From Sediminibacillus dalangtanensis (GTDB taxonomy: Bacteria > Bacillota > Bacilli > Bacillales > Amphibacillaceae), in NCBI RefSeq assembly GCF_017792025.1, contig NZ_CP046956.1, positions 1,550,001 through 1,614,000 of the forward strand: a DNA stretch of 64,000 bases. Direction: 5' to 3'. Position numbers and translations under genes: made by a program. Under the pieces are notes generated by a model that worked only from the letters and a program-made list of their open reading frames with translations, was not told the DNA's origin and ran no database searches. Shown here in pieces: positions 37,895 through 46,713 of the stretch (positions are counted from its first letter, which is position 1; each line of letters starts with the position of its first letter).

Positions 37895-39171
37895 TTTGGA
37901 TATTATTAGGTATTATGTTTCTACTTTTGTTCCTGGGTTACCCGATAATGGTTCCATTAATTGTGGCTCCGCTGGTAGTAGCCTTGTTATTTTTCCCTGA
38001 ATTAAATCCGATGGTTCTGATTCAGCAGTTTTCCATTGGAATCCAGACGTTTGTACTCCTGGCGGTCCCTATGTTCATATTCGCGGCGGACATTATGTCT
38101 TCAGGGAAAACGTCTACCAGGCTCTTGGATCTTGTAGGAAGCTTTATCGGGCATATCCGTGGTGGTTATGCTATCACGACTGCTGCTGCCTGTGCCATGT
38201 TTGGTTCAATATCTGGGTCCACGCAGGCAACAGTCGTTGCGGTCGGAAAACCGACAAGAGAAAGACTGAAAGAAATCGGTTATAAAGATAAACAAGCAAT
38301 CCCGCTGATTATTAATGCAAGTGACCTTGCTCTCATGATACCTCCAAGTATAGCCATGATTGTCTATGGGGTGGTTACCGGAACTTCTGTCGGTGAACTA
38401 TTCATTGCAGGCATTGTACCTGGTTTGATAATTTTCCTGTTCTTTGCTCTTTATAGTTATTTTTTAGCAACGGCTAAAAAATTGGGTAATGAACAAAAGG
38501 CAACCTGGAAACAGCGAGGCAGAGCTTTTAAAAAAGCAATATTGCCGCTGGGCTTTCCAATTGTCATTATCGGTGGAATTTACTTAGGTATCTTTAGTCC
38601 TACCGAAGCTGCGGCTGTATCTGTGTTATATGCCTTCTTATTGGAAGTGGTTATCTATCGCGATGTAAAACTAAGTGATTTGCCTAAAATAGCTGAATCT
38701 ACTGCCATTGTAACTGCTGCAGTATTTATTTTGGTGGCGGCAGGAACTGCGTTGAGTTGGATTTTGTCTTATGCAAAACTGCCCCAGGAAATCACGGAGG
38801 CTGTATTGGGAAGTGATCCTTCCGCAACATATGTGCTGTTTATTGTTGCTATTTTCTTCTTTGTCGGCTGTATGTTTGTTGATCCACTGGTCGTCATTTT
38901 GATTTTGACACCGATTTTCTATCCCGTGGCGATGGATGCAGGAGTTGACCCAATAGCTCTAGGGATAATTGTTACCTTGCAAGCCGCCATCGGATCGGCT
39001 ACGCCACCGTTCGGAGTTGACATATTTACAGCTATAGCAGTATTTCAGCAGCCATATAAAGAGATAATCAAAGGAATTTGGCCATATATACTAATTTTAA
39101 TGGCGGCCTCTGCTTTGTTTATATTATTTCCGGAAATTATTACATCTTACCAATACTTTTATTCGGATTAG
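37891..39171 (+). CDS. TRAP transporter large membrane subunit (DctM type)
   Basis: 426-residue transport-channel subunit with about 12 hydrophobic segments. Family motifs: FAADIMSSGKTSTRLLDLVGSFIGHIRGGY-type region near 65-90, FGSISGSTQATVVAVG near 108, and NASDLALMIPPSIAMIVYG near 145, then the second-half repeat with GCMFVDPLVVILILTPIFYP. Start overlaps the dctQ stop. Works with the neighbouring DctQ and DctP proteins as one transporter. Confidence 0.93.
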   Translation: MIWILLGIMFLLLFLGYPIMVPLIVAPLVVALLFFPELNPMVLIQQFSIGIQTFVLLAVPMFIFAADIMSSGKTSTRLLDLVGSFIGHIRGGYAITTAAACAMFGSISGSTQATVVAVGKPTRERLKEIGYKDKQAIPLIINASDLALMIPPSIAMIVYGVVTGTSVGELFIAGIVPGLIIFLFFALYSYFLATAKKLGNEQKATWKQRGRAFKKAILPLGFPIVIIGGIYLGIFSPTEAAAVSVLYAFLLEVVIYRDVKLSDLPKIAESTAIVTAAVFILVAAGTALSWILSYAKLPQEITEAVLGSDPSATYVLFIVAIFFFVGCMFVDPLVVILILTPIFYPVAMDAGVDPIALGIIVTLQAAIGSATPPFGVDIFTAIAVFQQPYKEIIKGIWPYILILMAASALFILFPEIITSYQYFYSD

Positions 39172-39186
39172 AAAGAAGGTGATAGG

Positions 39187-40236
39187 ATGAAAAGATCAGT
39201 ATTAATGTTGTTTAGCATGTTACTTCTGTTGACTGCATGTGGGTCAGGAGGGACGGAAACGACAAGAGGAGAAGATGCTCCAGAGTATGTATTCCGTTTC
39301 GCCCATGAAGAATCACCGGATTCTGTTCAGAATACCTATGTAGAGGAATTCAAAAAAATCATCGAAGAAAAATCAGACGGAAATATAAAAATAGAAATTT
39401 ATCCAGTAGGACAACTCGGAAATGCTACCACTCAAGCTGAACTACTGCAAATAGGTGCCATTGATTTTGCCATTATTTCACCAGGTAATATCGGTACGAT
39501 TGTTCCTGAATCGCAGGTGTTGCTATTGCATTTTCTATTCTCGGACGATATGGAAATAAACAAACAAATCATGAACAATAGTGAAGCGCTATATGGTCCA
39601 TTGGCAGATAAATTTGAGGAAAAAAAAATAAAAGTTTTATCCTACTGGACAGAAGGCTTCAACCATTGGACGACCCAGTCTAAAATTGAACAGCCGGTGG
39701 ATTTCTCAGGGGTGAAGTTTCGGACAATGCCATCTCCGTTAATCGTTTCTTCTTATGAGCAGTATGGGGCGAATCCGACTCCTGTACCTTATGAGCAGGT
39801 TTACAGTGGGTTACAGTTGAACATGATAGAAGGACAGACAAATCCAATGTTTGCCATCGAACAAATGAAATTTTATGAGGTACAAAAGTATTTGACCCTG
39901 TCTAAACATTCGTTATATACGACCACCACAGCGGTTAACCCGGATTTATATGAAGAAGTACCGGAGGAAGTAAGACAGATGATCGACGAGACGATTAAGG
40001 AGATGAAGGAGAAGGCCTTTGCAATTCAAGAAGACACCAATAAACAGGCGTTAGAACAAATTAAGGAGAATAGTAACATAGAAATTACCGAATTGACCGA
40101 TGAGCAAAGGCAAGCTTTTCGAGATGCGAGTAAGCCGGTCAGACAGCAATATATCGATCAAGTCGGTGGAGCTGCAGATGAAATTATCAAAAAATTGGAA
40201 GAAGAGATAGAGGAAGCAGAGAAAAACAGCAATTGA
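39187..40236 (+). CDS. TRAP transporter solute-binding lipoprotein (DctP type)
   Basis: 349-residue extracytoplasmic binding protein. Signal peptide with lipobox LLTAC at residues 14-18. DctP-family features: FAHEESPDSVQNTYVEEFKK after the N-terminus, PVGQLGNATTQAELLQIGAIDF near 75, the substrate arginine in VKFRTMPSPLIVSSY near 178, and QLNMIEGQTNP near 212. The order dctQ-dctM-dctP is reversed relative to many systems. Similar to binding proteins for carboxylates and compatible solutes; the substrate cannot be fixed by eye. Confidence 0.92.
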   Translation: MKRSVLMLFSMLLLLTACGSGGTETTRGEDAPEYVFRFAHEESPDSVQNTYVEEFKKIIEEKSDGNIKIEIYPVGQLGNATTQAELLQIGAIDFAIISPGNIGTIVPESQVLLLHFLFSDDMEINKQIMNNSEALYGPLADKFEEKKIKVLSYWTEGFNHWTTQSKIEQPVDFSGVKFRTMPSPLIVSSYEQYGANPTPVPYEQVYSGLQLNMIEGQTNPMFAIEQMKFYEVQKYLTLSKHSLYTTTTAVNPDLYEEVPEEVRQMIDETIKEMKEKAFAIQEDTNKQALEQIKENSNIEITELTDEQRQAFRDASKPVRQQYIDQVGGAADEIIKKLEEEIEEAEKNSN

Positions 40237-40245
40237 CAAGCCCGA

Positions 40246-40286
40246 CCAGACTGGAGCCGATGGGGCATCGCCGGTCTGGTTTTTCG
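40246..40286 (+). terminator. Intrinsic terminator of the TRAP operon
   Basis: CCAGACTGG pairs with CCGGTCTGG (one G-U pair) and is followed by TTTTT. Confidence 0.75.
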
Positions 40287-40379
40287 GTTCTCTGTCAAAT
40301 GAGATGGTGTGATTTTCACTCCACCCTCTCTTAATCTAAAGGCTCATTTCAAAAAATAGCTATTCTACTCAGGCCGCAG

Positions 40380-40420
40380 CGGAAATAAACTCGCTTTCCG
40401 CGGACGAACGTTTTTCTTAC
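40380..40420. repeat. Fragment resembling the GCTTTCCGCGG repeat core
   Basis: CTCGCTTTCCGCGGACGAAC is shared with the start of the palindromic cores at 17906 and 52786 (complement). Only the left part is present, next to the transposase remnant. Confidence 0.45.
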
Positions 40421-40434
40421 ACGGCGAAATGCCT

Positions 40435-40770
40435 CTATGTTAGAAGCGCGCATCCATTACAGGCATTAATCCAGTCCTTTTCCACCTTTTGTCGCCCTTC
40501 TGACAATTTGGAAGGCGATTTCCACAACAGCTTTTTACCTCGCTTCGTGTGAATACGTGTCTTTTTATCCACCTCTCGTTGAACTTCTGGACGAACAGCA
40601 TTCACTACCAGATAAATCTGCCGCATGAAATGAAATCGATCGGCAATGATTAATGGAACTCCTAAGTACCTTACGGACTGCCTGTTAAATGACTTCGATA
40701 AAACCATCACGACTTCCACTTTTACTGGTGTCACAGGAACACAAGTACTTTTCGATCGGAACACAACCAC
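40435..40770 (-). pseudogene. ISL3-family transposase remnant
   Basis: An open stretch of about 110 codons resembling the middle of ISL3-type DDE transposases: VVMVLSKSFNRQ, then LGVPLIIADRFHFMRQIY, VRPEVQREVDKK and KKLLWKSPSKLSE. Full-length members have about 400-430 residues, so the N- and C-terminal thirds are missing and the apparent start is arbitrary. No terminal inverted repeats were found around it. I read it as a dead insertion-sequence fragment between the TRAP operon and the HPr-like gene. Confidence 0.8.
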
Positions 40771-40807
40771 ATTCAGTAGAAAGCCGGTTTTTCTAATTCA
40801 TTAAAAA

Positions 40808-40836
40808 GACAAAATCCGCTTCATGCGGATTTTGTC
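40808..40836 (-). terminator. Intrinsic terminator of the HPr-like gene
   Basis: GACAAAATCCGC pairs perfectly with GCGGATTTTGTC around a five-base loop; on the minus strand TTTTTAA follows. Confidence 0.85.
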
Positions 40837-40903
40837 GAGTAAAGATGGAGAAAAGGATGATTATATATGATAAACTTCTTATAAGAAGTTCCCAACGAAT
40901 TAT

Positions 40904-41239
40904 TTAAATGACAAAGGAGATGTCATTGTCTACTTCAACTTTATGTCGATTTCTGATTTTGGCCTGTTTCACGTTTTTATTTAACAGTTGTTTGATATGT
41001 TGATAACCTTCGTCCGGCTTTTCGCCGTCAATGACAATCACCAAAGGCTTTTTGCTTGAAGCTATGAGGAAAAAAGATAGCAATTTTGGAAAGTTTCCTG
41101 CGTCGGCCACCTGTCCGTTTTGGTACAAATATACATCATATTCACTTCTGGAAACATAATGATACAGCTTCATCATTTCGTGTGTGGTTAATTGATAAGT
41201 TAAATCTACTTGATAGGATGTAATTTCTTTCAAGGTCAT
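40904..41239 (-). CDS. HPr-like domain protein lacking the phosphorylation sites
   Basis: 111 residues. Residues about 16-90 line up with the phosphocarrier HPr: MKLYHYVSRSEYDVYLYQNG corresponds to the helix-1/strand-2 region of HPr, LLSFFLIASSKKPLVIVIDG to the MSLGI...GAEITISASG part, and GYQHIKQLL to the last helix. The active histidine (HPr His15) aligns with Thr and the regulatory Ser46 with a non-phosphorylatable residue. Start is either ATG 41239 or nearby GTG/TTG codons; GGAGAGGTG precedes them. The alignment is by eye; a regulatory role is inference. Confidence 0.55.
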   Translation of the reverse strand: MTLKEITSYQVDLTYQLTTHEMMKLYHYVSRSEYDVYLYQNGQVADAGNFPKLLSFFLIASSKKPLVIVIDGEKPDEGYQHIKQLLNKNVKQAKIRNRHKVEVDNDISFVI

Positions 41240-41532
41240 CACCTCTCCAATTTTTGTTGTCTAATCTGTCTATCTAATCGCGCAGAAGTAACAAAGTAAA
41301 CAAGCCAGCCGTTCACTAAGTTTTTCATGTTGGTATATAGATACCCCTGGGTTGCGAGGATAAAACCCGAAGATCAATAAATATGCATGTAAACAACTGT
41401 TACAGCAGTTACTTAGGTAGAGCATCAGCATGGTTTTTTGGTACAATAAAGAAAGATAGTAATTGACTGACAGAAAGAAACACCCTGCCTCCGATTGCAT
41501 TGTAAATCGGTGAAAGTTGTTAGGAGGAAATC

Positions 41533-41943
41533 ATGAAAACATTTAAATTAATTTCTCTTGACGTGCTGGAAGATCAGCATGAAGAAATCCGTCCCCGTAA
41601 TATTCCGTTGCTCGATGGGTTGATCATCAACAGGGAAGATGACCAAAACCGCTGGCTGCTAGAAGCCTATTTGGACAAGTCTTATGAGAAGTATTTTCAA
41701 GTATTAAAGGAAGAAAATGAACAAGTCATGTTACAGGGGAAAATTACCAAAGAAAGTAACCAGCCGGCTACTTTCATGGCTTCTATCACCAATATCAATA
41801 CAATTGGTGAACACATCAATGTTCTTTTTTTAAGCACGCTTGTCGACCGGAAAAAGGGAGAGATAGAGCGTACGTTAAAAACTTTAATAGAAGAGGGTTA
41901 CCAGGGAGACGAGCTGCTTGATGAATTTAAAGACAGAGTATGA
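41533..41943 (+). CDS. YwpF-like protein
   Basis: 136-residue cytoplasmic protein resembling the YwpF family of Bacillus: MKTFKLISLDVLED at the N-terminus, IPLLDGLIINREDDQNRWLLEAYLDKSY (landmarks at 24-50), then a strand-rich region and a C-terminal helix. The family's function is unknown. AGGAGG precedes ATG 41533. It stands alone. Confidence 0.7.
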   Translation: MKTFKLISLDVLEDQHEEIRPRNIPLLDGLIINREDDQNRWLLEAYLDKSYEKYFQVLKEENEQVMLQGKITKESNQPATFMASITNINTIGEHINVLFLSTLVDRKKGEIERTLKTLIEEGYQGDELLDEFKDRV

Positions 41944-42183
41944 AACTGTCCGGAGGTACCGGCTGTTGATTGGATGGCCGGTGCGCTTTATGTCGCTTCT
42001 TTCGGAAGATATATCGGGTCATTTTTCGGAATTTTTTTAAATTTATTTTCGTTGAATGGCTGTCTTCCATAGAATTGTCGGTCCAAAAGCGTTCTCGTTA
42101 CTTGCGGTACACAGTTAAACATTTCTTTTGAGGAGACAGGAAGTAACCAAGAATGAATCATGGACTTGAGGAGGCCTGTGAAT

Positions 42184-43479
42184 ATGGCAAACAAACCAAC
42201 CAATGCAGAGAAATTAAGTACACATCAACAATTTTCCTCCAAAAACCGATTTTTGCACAAGGTTGCCAAGGGATTGGAAGAATGTAAAACTACTAAACGG
42301 TCACTAACTGTTCTATTTATTGGTTTGGATTCTTTAAGGCAGATTTTCCATACATATAATGTGAAGGATGGAACGGCTTTTCTCAGGCAGTGTGCAGACC
42401 GGATACGGATCTTTTATTCAGAAATCGGGGTGGCAGAAGGAGGGGATGGCCTGTTACTCCTCGTTGATGGCCTCCATGATATGGAGTCGGCTGAACGAGC
42501 GGCCTGCGACATTATTGAAGCATTTTCGGAACCGTTTGCGATGAATGGAACGGATATATTCCTTACTGTTAGTTTGGGTATTTGCCTGGATTCTGACCAA
42601 AGAAAATCTCCGAATGAGTTGGTCAAAGGAGCAGAAATGGCATCGACGTTAGTAAGAGAGAAACCCGGAAGTAATTTTCACTTTTTCAGTCCGGATATCC
42701 TTACGACATGGAAAAACACATTCAACTTGGAATTTTCTTTGAGAAAAGCTTTAAAAGGAAACCAATTCGAACTTCATTATCAACCACAGAAAGATATAAA
42801 ATCAGGAAATATCGTTGGATGCGAGGCTTTACTAAGATGGAAGCATCCGGATAAAGGCTATATACCACCAGACCATTTTATTCCATTGGCAGAAAAAAAT
42901 GGGATGATGCTTGAATTGGGTGAATGGGTCTTACGGGAAGCCTGCAGACAGAATAAAAAATGGCATAGTACGGGAACTTACCGCGGACTTATAGGCGTTA
43001 ATTTATCAGCAAGGCAGTTACATCAACCGGAGTTGGCAGAAAAGGTAAAAGAAATACTCGAGGAAACAGGACTTTCTGCTGAGTATTTGGAGCTGGAAAT
43101 CACAGAGAGTGCGACAATCTCCCAAAACAATGAGGTGCTGAACAGTCTAAGGCAGCTAAGGGAGCTCGGTGTTCACGTTTCCATCGACGACTTTGGCACA
43201 GGCTATTCCTCCTTAAAATATTTAAGTATATTTCCGATCAGTAAGTTAAAAATCGATAAACTGTTCATGAAACAAGAAGTACAGCACAATCAGGCGATTG
43301 TAAAATCAATTATCACAATGTCACATTCTATGGAAATGAAAGTAATAGCGGAAGGGGTGGAAACCGAGGAACAGCTTGTTTTTTTAGAGAAAGAAAATTG
43401 TGATGAGGTGCAGGGGTATTATTTTTATAAACCACTTCCGCTCCAGGAAGCAAGCGAATTATTTTTGCAAGCTCAATAA
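42184..43479 (+). CDS. Degenerate GGDEF domain fused to an intact EAL domain
   Basis: 431-residue cytoplasmic protein, probably a c-di-GMP phosphodiesterase. The N-terminal half (about 35-165) is a GGDEF fold in which the signature reads EGGDGLLLL, so cyclase activity is unlikely. The EAL half (about 180-425) keeps EALLRW, NLSARQ, LEITESA, DDFGTGYSSLKYL, KIDKLF, AEGVET and QGYYFYKP, that is the metal- and substrate-binding set. No membrane or PAS sensor is visible. GAGGAGG lies before ATG 42184 and a terminator follows. A PilZ protein is encoded 3 kb away. Confidence 0.9.
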   Translation: MANKPTNAEKLSTHQQFSSKNRFLHKVAKGLEECKTTKRSLTVLFIGLDSLRQIFHTYNVKDGTAFLRQCADRIRIFYSEIGVAEGGDGLLLLVDGLHDMESAERAACDIIEAFSEPFAMNGTDIFLTVSLGICLDSDQRKSPNELVKGAEMASTLVREKPGSNFHFFSPDILTTWKNTFNLEFSLRKALKGNQFELHYQPQKDIKSGNIVGCEALLRWKHPDKGYIPPDHFIPLAEKNGMMLELGEWVLREACRQNKKWHSTGTYRGLIGVNLSARQLHQPELAEKVKEILEETGLSAEYLELEITESATISQNNEVLNSLRQLRELGVHVSIDDFGTGYSSLKYLSIFPISKLKIDKLFMKQEVQHNQAIVKSIITMSHSMEMKVIAEGVETEEQLVFLEKENCDEVQGYYFYKPLPLQEASELFLQAQ

Positions 43480-43493
43480 AGTGAATAAAAATC

Positions 43494-43523
43494 AACAAAC
43501 CCCCGTGTTTGGGGGTTTGTTTT
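43494..43523 (+). terminator. Intrinsic terminator of the EAL gene
   Basis: AACAAACCCCC pairs perfectly with GGGGGTTTGTT, followed by TTAAG. Confidence 0.85.
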
Positions 43524-43548
43524 AAGTTGATGGTTGAATGAGGTTCTA

Positions 43549-43695
43549 TTAGCAGTAGAAAGCAGCACCAACGATGATGAGTAAAATGAAGAGAACCACG
43601 ATCAAAGCGAAGGAGTTACCGTAACCGCCGCCATAATAACCGCCGACGTTGCCTCCGCCGCAGTAACCTCCACCATAAGGATAACCAAAGGACAT
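43549..43695 (-). CDS. YjcZ-family sporulation small protein
   Basis: 48 residues: a Gly/Tyr-rich N-terminal half ([15 protein letters not shown], then GGYYGGGYG) followed by one membrane segment [20 protein letters not shown]. This is the typical YjcZ-type layout of small sporulation proteins made late in the mother cell. AGGAGGTGAG lies nine bases before ATG 43695. A sigma-K-like promoter is visible just upstream. Exact role unknown; possibly coat or outer membrane related. Confidence 0.88.
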   Translation of the reverse strand: MSFGYPYGGGYCGGGNVGGYYGGGYGNSFALIVVLFILLIIVGAAFYC

Positions 43696-43724
43696 ACATA
43701 CTCACCTCCTGAATGTTTACAATT

Positions 43725-43752
43725 TACTATATGGAAAGAGCGGAGGGTTTGT
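43725..43752 (-). promoter_or_regulatory. Candidate sigma-K promoter of the YjcZ-type gene
   Basis: On the minus strand AC is followed after 17 bases by CATATAGTA, matching the sigma-K pattern AC-N16/17-CATANNNTA, about 30 bases upstream of the start. Confidence 0.55.
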
Positions 43753-44006
43753 ATGGACGTATGCCTATGAGAATGAAAGTTAAGTAAGATTGGGCAGGGT
43801 ATTCGGCTGAGAGAGGGGGGTGTACCTCCTCAAAGGAATGAACATATCCCTATCTAACAGGCATATGTCTATTCTTTTATCCTCTAACGTACAAAAGCCT
43901 CCCAAGTGGACTGTTCTATACACTTTTTATCGCTATGGAAACAACCCTTATCAGCTAGACATAACTATTTTATTGGTCTTGCCATTGCAAGTGGATTCCC
44001 TTTTTA
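43753..44006. other. Intergenic stretch behind the protease gene
   Basis: Together with the upstream promoter region this leaves about 310 bases without a gene. An open frame at 43820-44035 has no ribosome binding site or family resemblance. Confidence 0.45.
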
Positions 44007-45173
44007 TCATTCCTTGTTCTTCTCTTTTTCATTAATCAGCTCCCGCTTTCCTTTCAGCAGTCGGACTTGATCATTTTCATATCCTACTTCAAATCGATAA
44101 AGGTAAACCCTTTTAAAAACCTTTTCGGGGCTGCTGCGCTCTTCATGCTCAACCTCCATTGTTACTTTTGCAAGGTTGTTTTCTTTGTCGAATTGGATAT
44201 CCATTTCCGATGTTTTGGTATCAACGATATAGATATAATCCTCTCGAAATTGCTGGTAGCTCGTTTCCGTTTGCCAGTCACTCCCTAGGAGGGTGTAAGC
44301 ATTGATAAAGTCACGGATGGAGATACTTTCAAAAAAGTAATTGATCATGTATTTTGCGTCTTCTTTTAACTTATCTGGATCTGATTCTTGTGCATTGGCT
44401 ATAGCGCTTTCGTAATCCAAGGTCTCTTCATCTGCTTGTTCAGACCATTGTTCTGCTTTATCGATCACCTGCTGCATCGGAATACTGAAGCCCATACTTC
44501 CATCATCTATTCCGGCAGAATTAACCGCAATAACTTTTCCGGAAGCGCGGTTTATAAGGGGGCCTCCGCTGTTCCCGTGATTGATTTGTGCAGAGATTTG
44601 GTAGGCATCCTCATATTCGAATTCATCTATTTCAAAGGATCGATTCTGCCCGGAAATAATGCCTAACGTTACGGAATTTTGAAAGCCTAACGGACTACCG
44701 ACAGCAAGAATTTCATCTCCCAGCTCGGCCTCAAAGCTAGTGTCCAAAACCGCTGGAGACTGATTTGCGAGTTGGGGGACACGAATGACAGCAATATCCA
44801 ATTTTTCCCCTTTACCAACCAATGCGGCTGTATAGGTTTGGGCATTTGCTGTTTTGACATAAATCGTTTCTGCATTCTCCACAACATGGGCATTGGTTAT
44901 GATATCTCCTTTGTCATTATATAAAAATCCTGAGCCAATTGTTTCATTCCATTTATCCAACGCCTCTACCTGTACAACGTTTTTCTGTGACTGATGAATA
45001 ATTGATTTTAAATTCACTTTGTCCTGCTGCTCTTCAACTTGGTGAGCCAGCGTATTTTTCAGTTCCAGTGACTGATCATCCCAGTTTTGGTATATAAGGA
45101 ATACAGATGCTGCACCAACAGATAGAAACAAAACGGTTAAGAGAACCGGGAATATAAATTGTTTGTTTTTCAT
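44007..45173 (-). CDS. Membrane-anchored trypsin-like (S1C) serine protease with C-terminal NTF2-like region
   Basis: 388-residue HtrA-like protease without a PDZ domain. One N-terminal membrane segment (about 8-28) anchors it. The triad is in place: TNAHVV (His, about 96), LDIAVI (Asp, about 128) and GNSGGPL (Ser, about 203). After residue 265 there is an alpha+beta region (YMINYFFESISIRDFINAYTLLG, landmark residues 275-297) resembling an NTF2-like or TcaA-type C-terminal domain. GGAGTGAG precedes ATG 45173. It is the second gene behind a zinc-ribbon membrane protein, suggesting that both act together at the cell surface. Confidence 0.85.
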   Translation of the reverse strand: MKNKQFIFPVLLTVLFLSVGAASVFLIYQNWDDQSLELKNTLAHQVEEQQDKVNLKSIIHQSQKNVVQVEALDKWNETIGSGFLYNDKGDIITNAHVVENAETIYVKTANAQTYTAALVGKGEKLDIAVIRVPQLANQSPAVLDTSFEAELGDEILAVGSPLGFQNSVTLGIISGQNRSFEIDEFEYEDAYQISAQINHGNSGGPLINRASGKVIAVNSAGIDDGSMGFSIPMQQVIDKAEQWSEQADEETLDYESAIANAQESDPDKLKEDAKYMINYFFESISIRDFINAYTLLGSDWQTETSYQQFREDYIYIVDTKTSEMDIQFDKENNLAKVTMEVEHEERSSPEKVFKRVYLYRFEVGYENDQVRLLKGKRELINEKEKNKE

Positions 45174-45200
45174 TATCTCACTCCGTCTTTCTGTAAGTCG

Positions 45201-46358
45201 TTAGTCGAGAAACCATTTTATTTTTTCAATTTCAACCTTGGATGTATCCTGTGCGTTGGTATCAAAGTGAGTGAACTCAAACTTGCCTTCTTCTCCTGGA
45301 TAAAGGGTATCAGGATATACATACACCTCATTTGTCAGCAATTCATCATCCTCAGGGTCGAGTATTTTATAATCAACAGATATCGAGTAAACCGGAACAG
45401 TGGCAATACTTTTCAGTTTACCACTGACTACGGCTTTCCCCTGATCATCTTTGGAAATAGATACATCAATCATTTCCACTGCATCATTTTTGTTTTGATT
45501 CTGTTCTTTTTCTGCAGCAGTAACTGCTTGCTCTATTCTGTTTTGCTGTTCTGTTTCAAAAGCCGTTTTTTCTTTTTCAATAGTTGTTTGCAAACTTTGC
45601 AATTTATCTGAATCCGGAACATAATTCAGCCCCTCTTCCACAACATCACGTGCATCGGTAAATTGTTTTTGGGATAGCTGTTCATTAGCCGTTGAGAAAA
45701 TATAAGAAATGATTTTCTCCTCTATGGTTCCGGTGATGGTTTCCGCTTCTTCACTGTTGATCGCCTTTGCTTGCCATAGTAGCGTTTTTAACTTTTCTAT
45801 CGAGGGATCGTTTTCCATTGCTTCTTTTAATTGATTCAACTGCACTTCACTTCGTTTTGTAACTACTTCGTCTATAATGACATCGACTGCTTCTCCATCA
45901 TAGACTTTTAGATTGTTTTCCGCTTCATCTATTTTTTCCAGGGATTTTTGATAGTTTTCATCACCTGCGTAATCCTCTGCTTGTTTTAAGTCTAATTTTG
46001 ATCGGAGGGCAACCTCCATAAATGATTTATTTTCGCGGGCAGCAGGAAAGTTGTCTTTTTGTTGAAGAGCTGTTTTAAACTGGATGAGCGCCTCATCATA
46101 AGCACCATCCAGGGCTTTTTCTTCAGCGGCCTGAAATGCTTCCTTTGCCTGCTGAGTCTGGTGTTGTAAATAAAAGTAACTAAAACCAACAGCTAATATA
46201 CTGATAATGAAGGAGGCAGCCGGTAAATACCAAATCCGCTTACTGACCGTCGGTTCTGCAATTCGGTCATAGCGATCCTCCGGTAATTTTTTTCCGCACT
46301 GAATACAAAACAGTTCGTCATCATTCGTTTTGCTTCCACAATATGGGCAATAAAGCAT
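45201..46358 (-). CDS. Zinc-ribbon/TM protein with extracytoplasmic helical repeats and FxLYD-like domain
   Basis: 385 residues. N-terminal zinc ribbon YCPYCG...FCIQCG (residues 3-22), one membrane segment (about 42-63), a long helical, TPR- or coiled-coil-like region (about 70-285) with ALDGAYDEALIQFKTAL, and a C-terminal Ig-like strand region (about 295-385) with VSGKLKSIATVPVYSISVDY and LYPGEEGKFEF, close to FxLYD domains. ATG 46358 is preceded by GGGTG; a GTG six bases earlier is possible. It is 27 bases upstream of the S1C protease gene in one operon. Confidence 0.75.
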   Translation of the reverse strand: MLYCPYCGSKTNDDELFCIQCGKKLPEDRYDRIAEPTVSKRIWYLPAASFIISILAVGFSYFYLQHQTQQAKEAFQAAEEKALDGAYDEALIQFKTALQQKDNFPAARENKSFMEVALRSKLDLKQAEDYAGDENYQKSLEKIDEAENNLKVYDGEAVDVIIDEVVTKRSEVQLNQLKEAMENDPSIEKLKTLLWQAKAINSEEAETITGTIEEKIISYIFSTANEQLSQKQFTDARDVVEEGLNYVPDSDKLQSLQTTIEKEKTAFETEQQNRIEQAVTAAEKEQNQNKNDAVEMIDVSISKDDQGKAVVSGKLKSIATVPVYSISVDYKILDPEDDELLTNEVYVYPDTLYPGEEGKFEFTHFDTNAQDTSKVEIEKIKWFLD

Positions 46359-46578
46359 TATCACACCCGCTTTCTTTTCTGTGAAACTAGTTTTATGTCT
46401 AGAGTCTCAAAGAATAGTTTACCACAATCCTGCCACCATCCGTACCCATTATTTGTTAATAAACTTTTTTGTCAAAGGTGGAGAATCTAAAACTGAAAGA
46501 AAGGGAAATCCGTAAATTTATATGGAAATGTTGCTGGAAAAGGATCTATTGATTACAATGGAAATGGAGGTGTAGGGA

Positions 46579-46659
46579 ATGATAAATGCCGCTTTAGCAG
46601 TTGTTTCAGTAGGAATTCTTGTTTTGAATATCGGTTACTGCATATTTGATAACAGTTAA
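46579..46659 (+). CDS. Possible 26-residue membrane peptide
   Basis: MINAALAVVSVGILVLNIGY followed by CIFDNS: a single hydrophobic helix. GGAGGTG lies seven bases upstream of ATG 46579 and a strong terminator begins 18 bases after the stop, so the unit looks designed for expression. It could be a regulatory membrane peptide or a toxin-like peptide; not recognised. Confidence 0.5.
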   Translation: MINAALAVVSVGILVLNIGYCIFDNS

Positions 46660-46676
46660 ATGAAGCAATAACGGAG

Positions 46677-46708
46677 AAAACCTCCCGCGTTTATGAACGG
46701 GAGGTTTT
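46677..46708. terminator. Bidirectional terminator between the small peptide and PilZ genes
   Basis: AAAACCTCCCG pairs perfectly with CGGGAGGTTTT. Confidence 0.85.
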
Positions 46709-46713
46709 ACATG

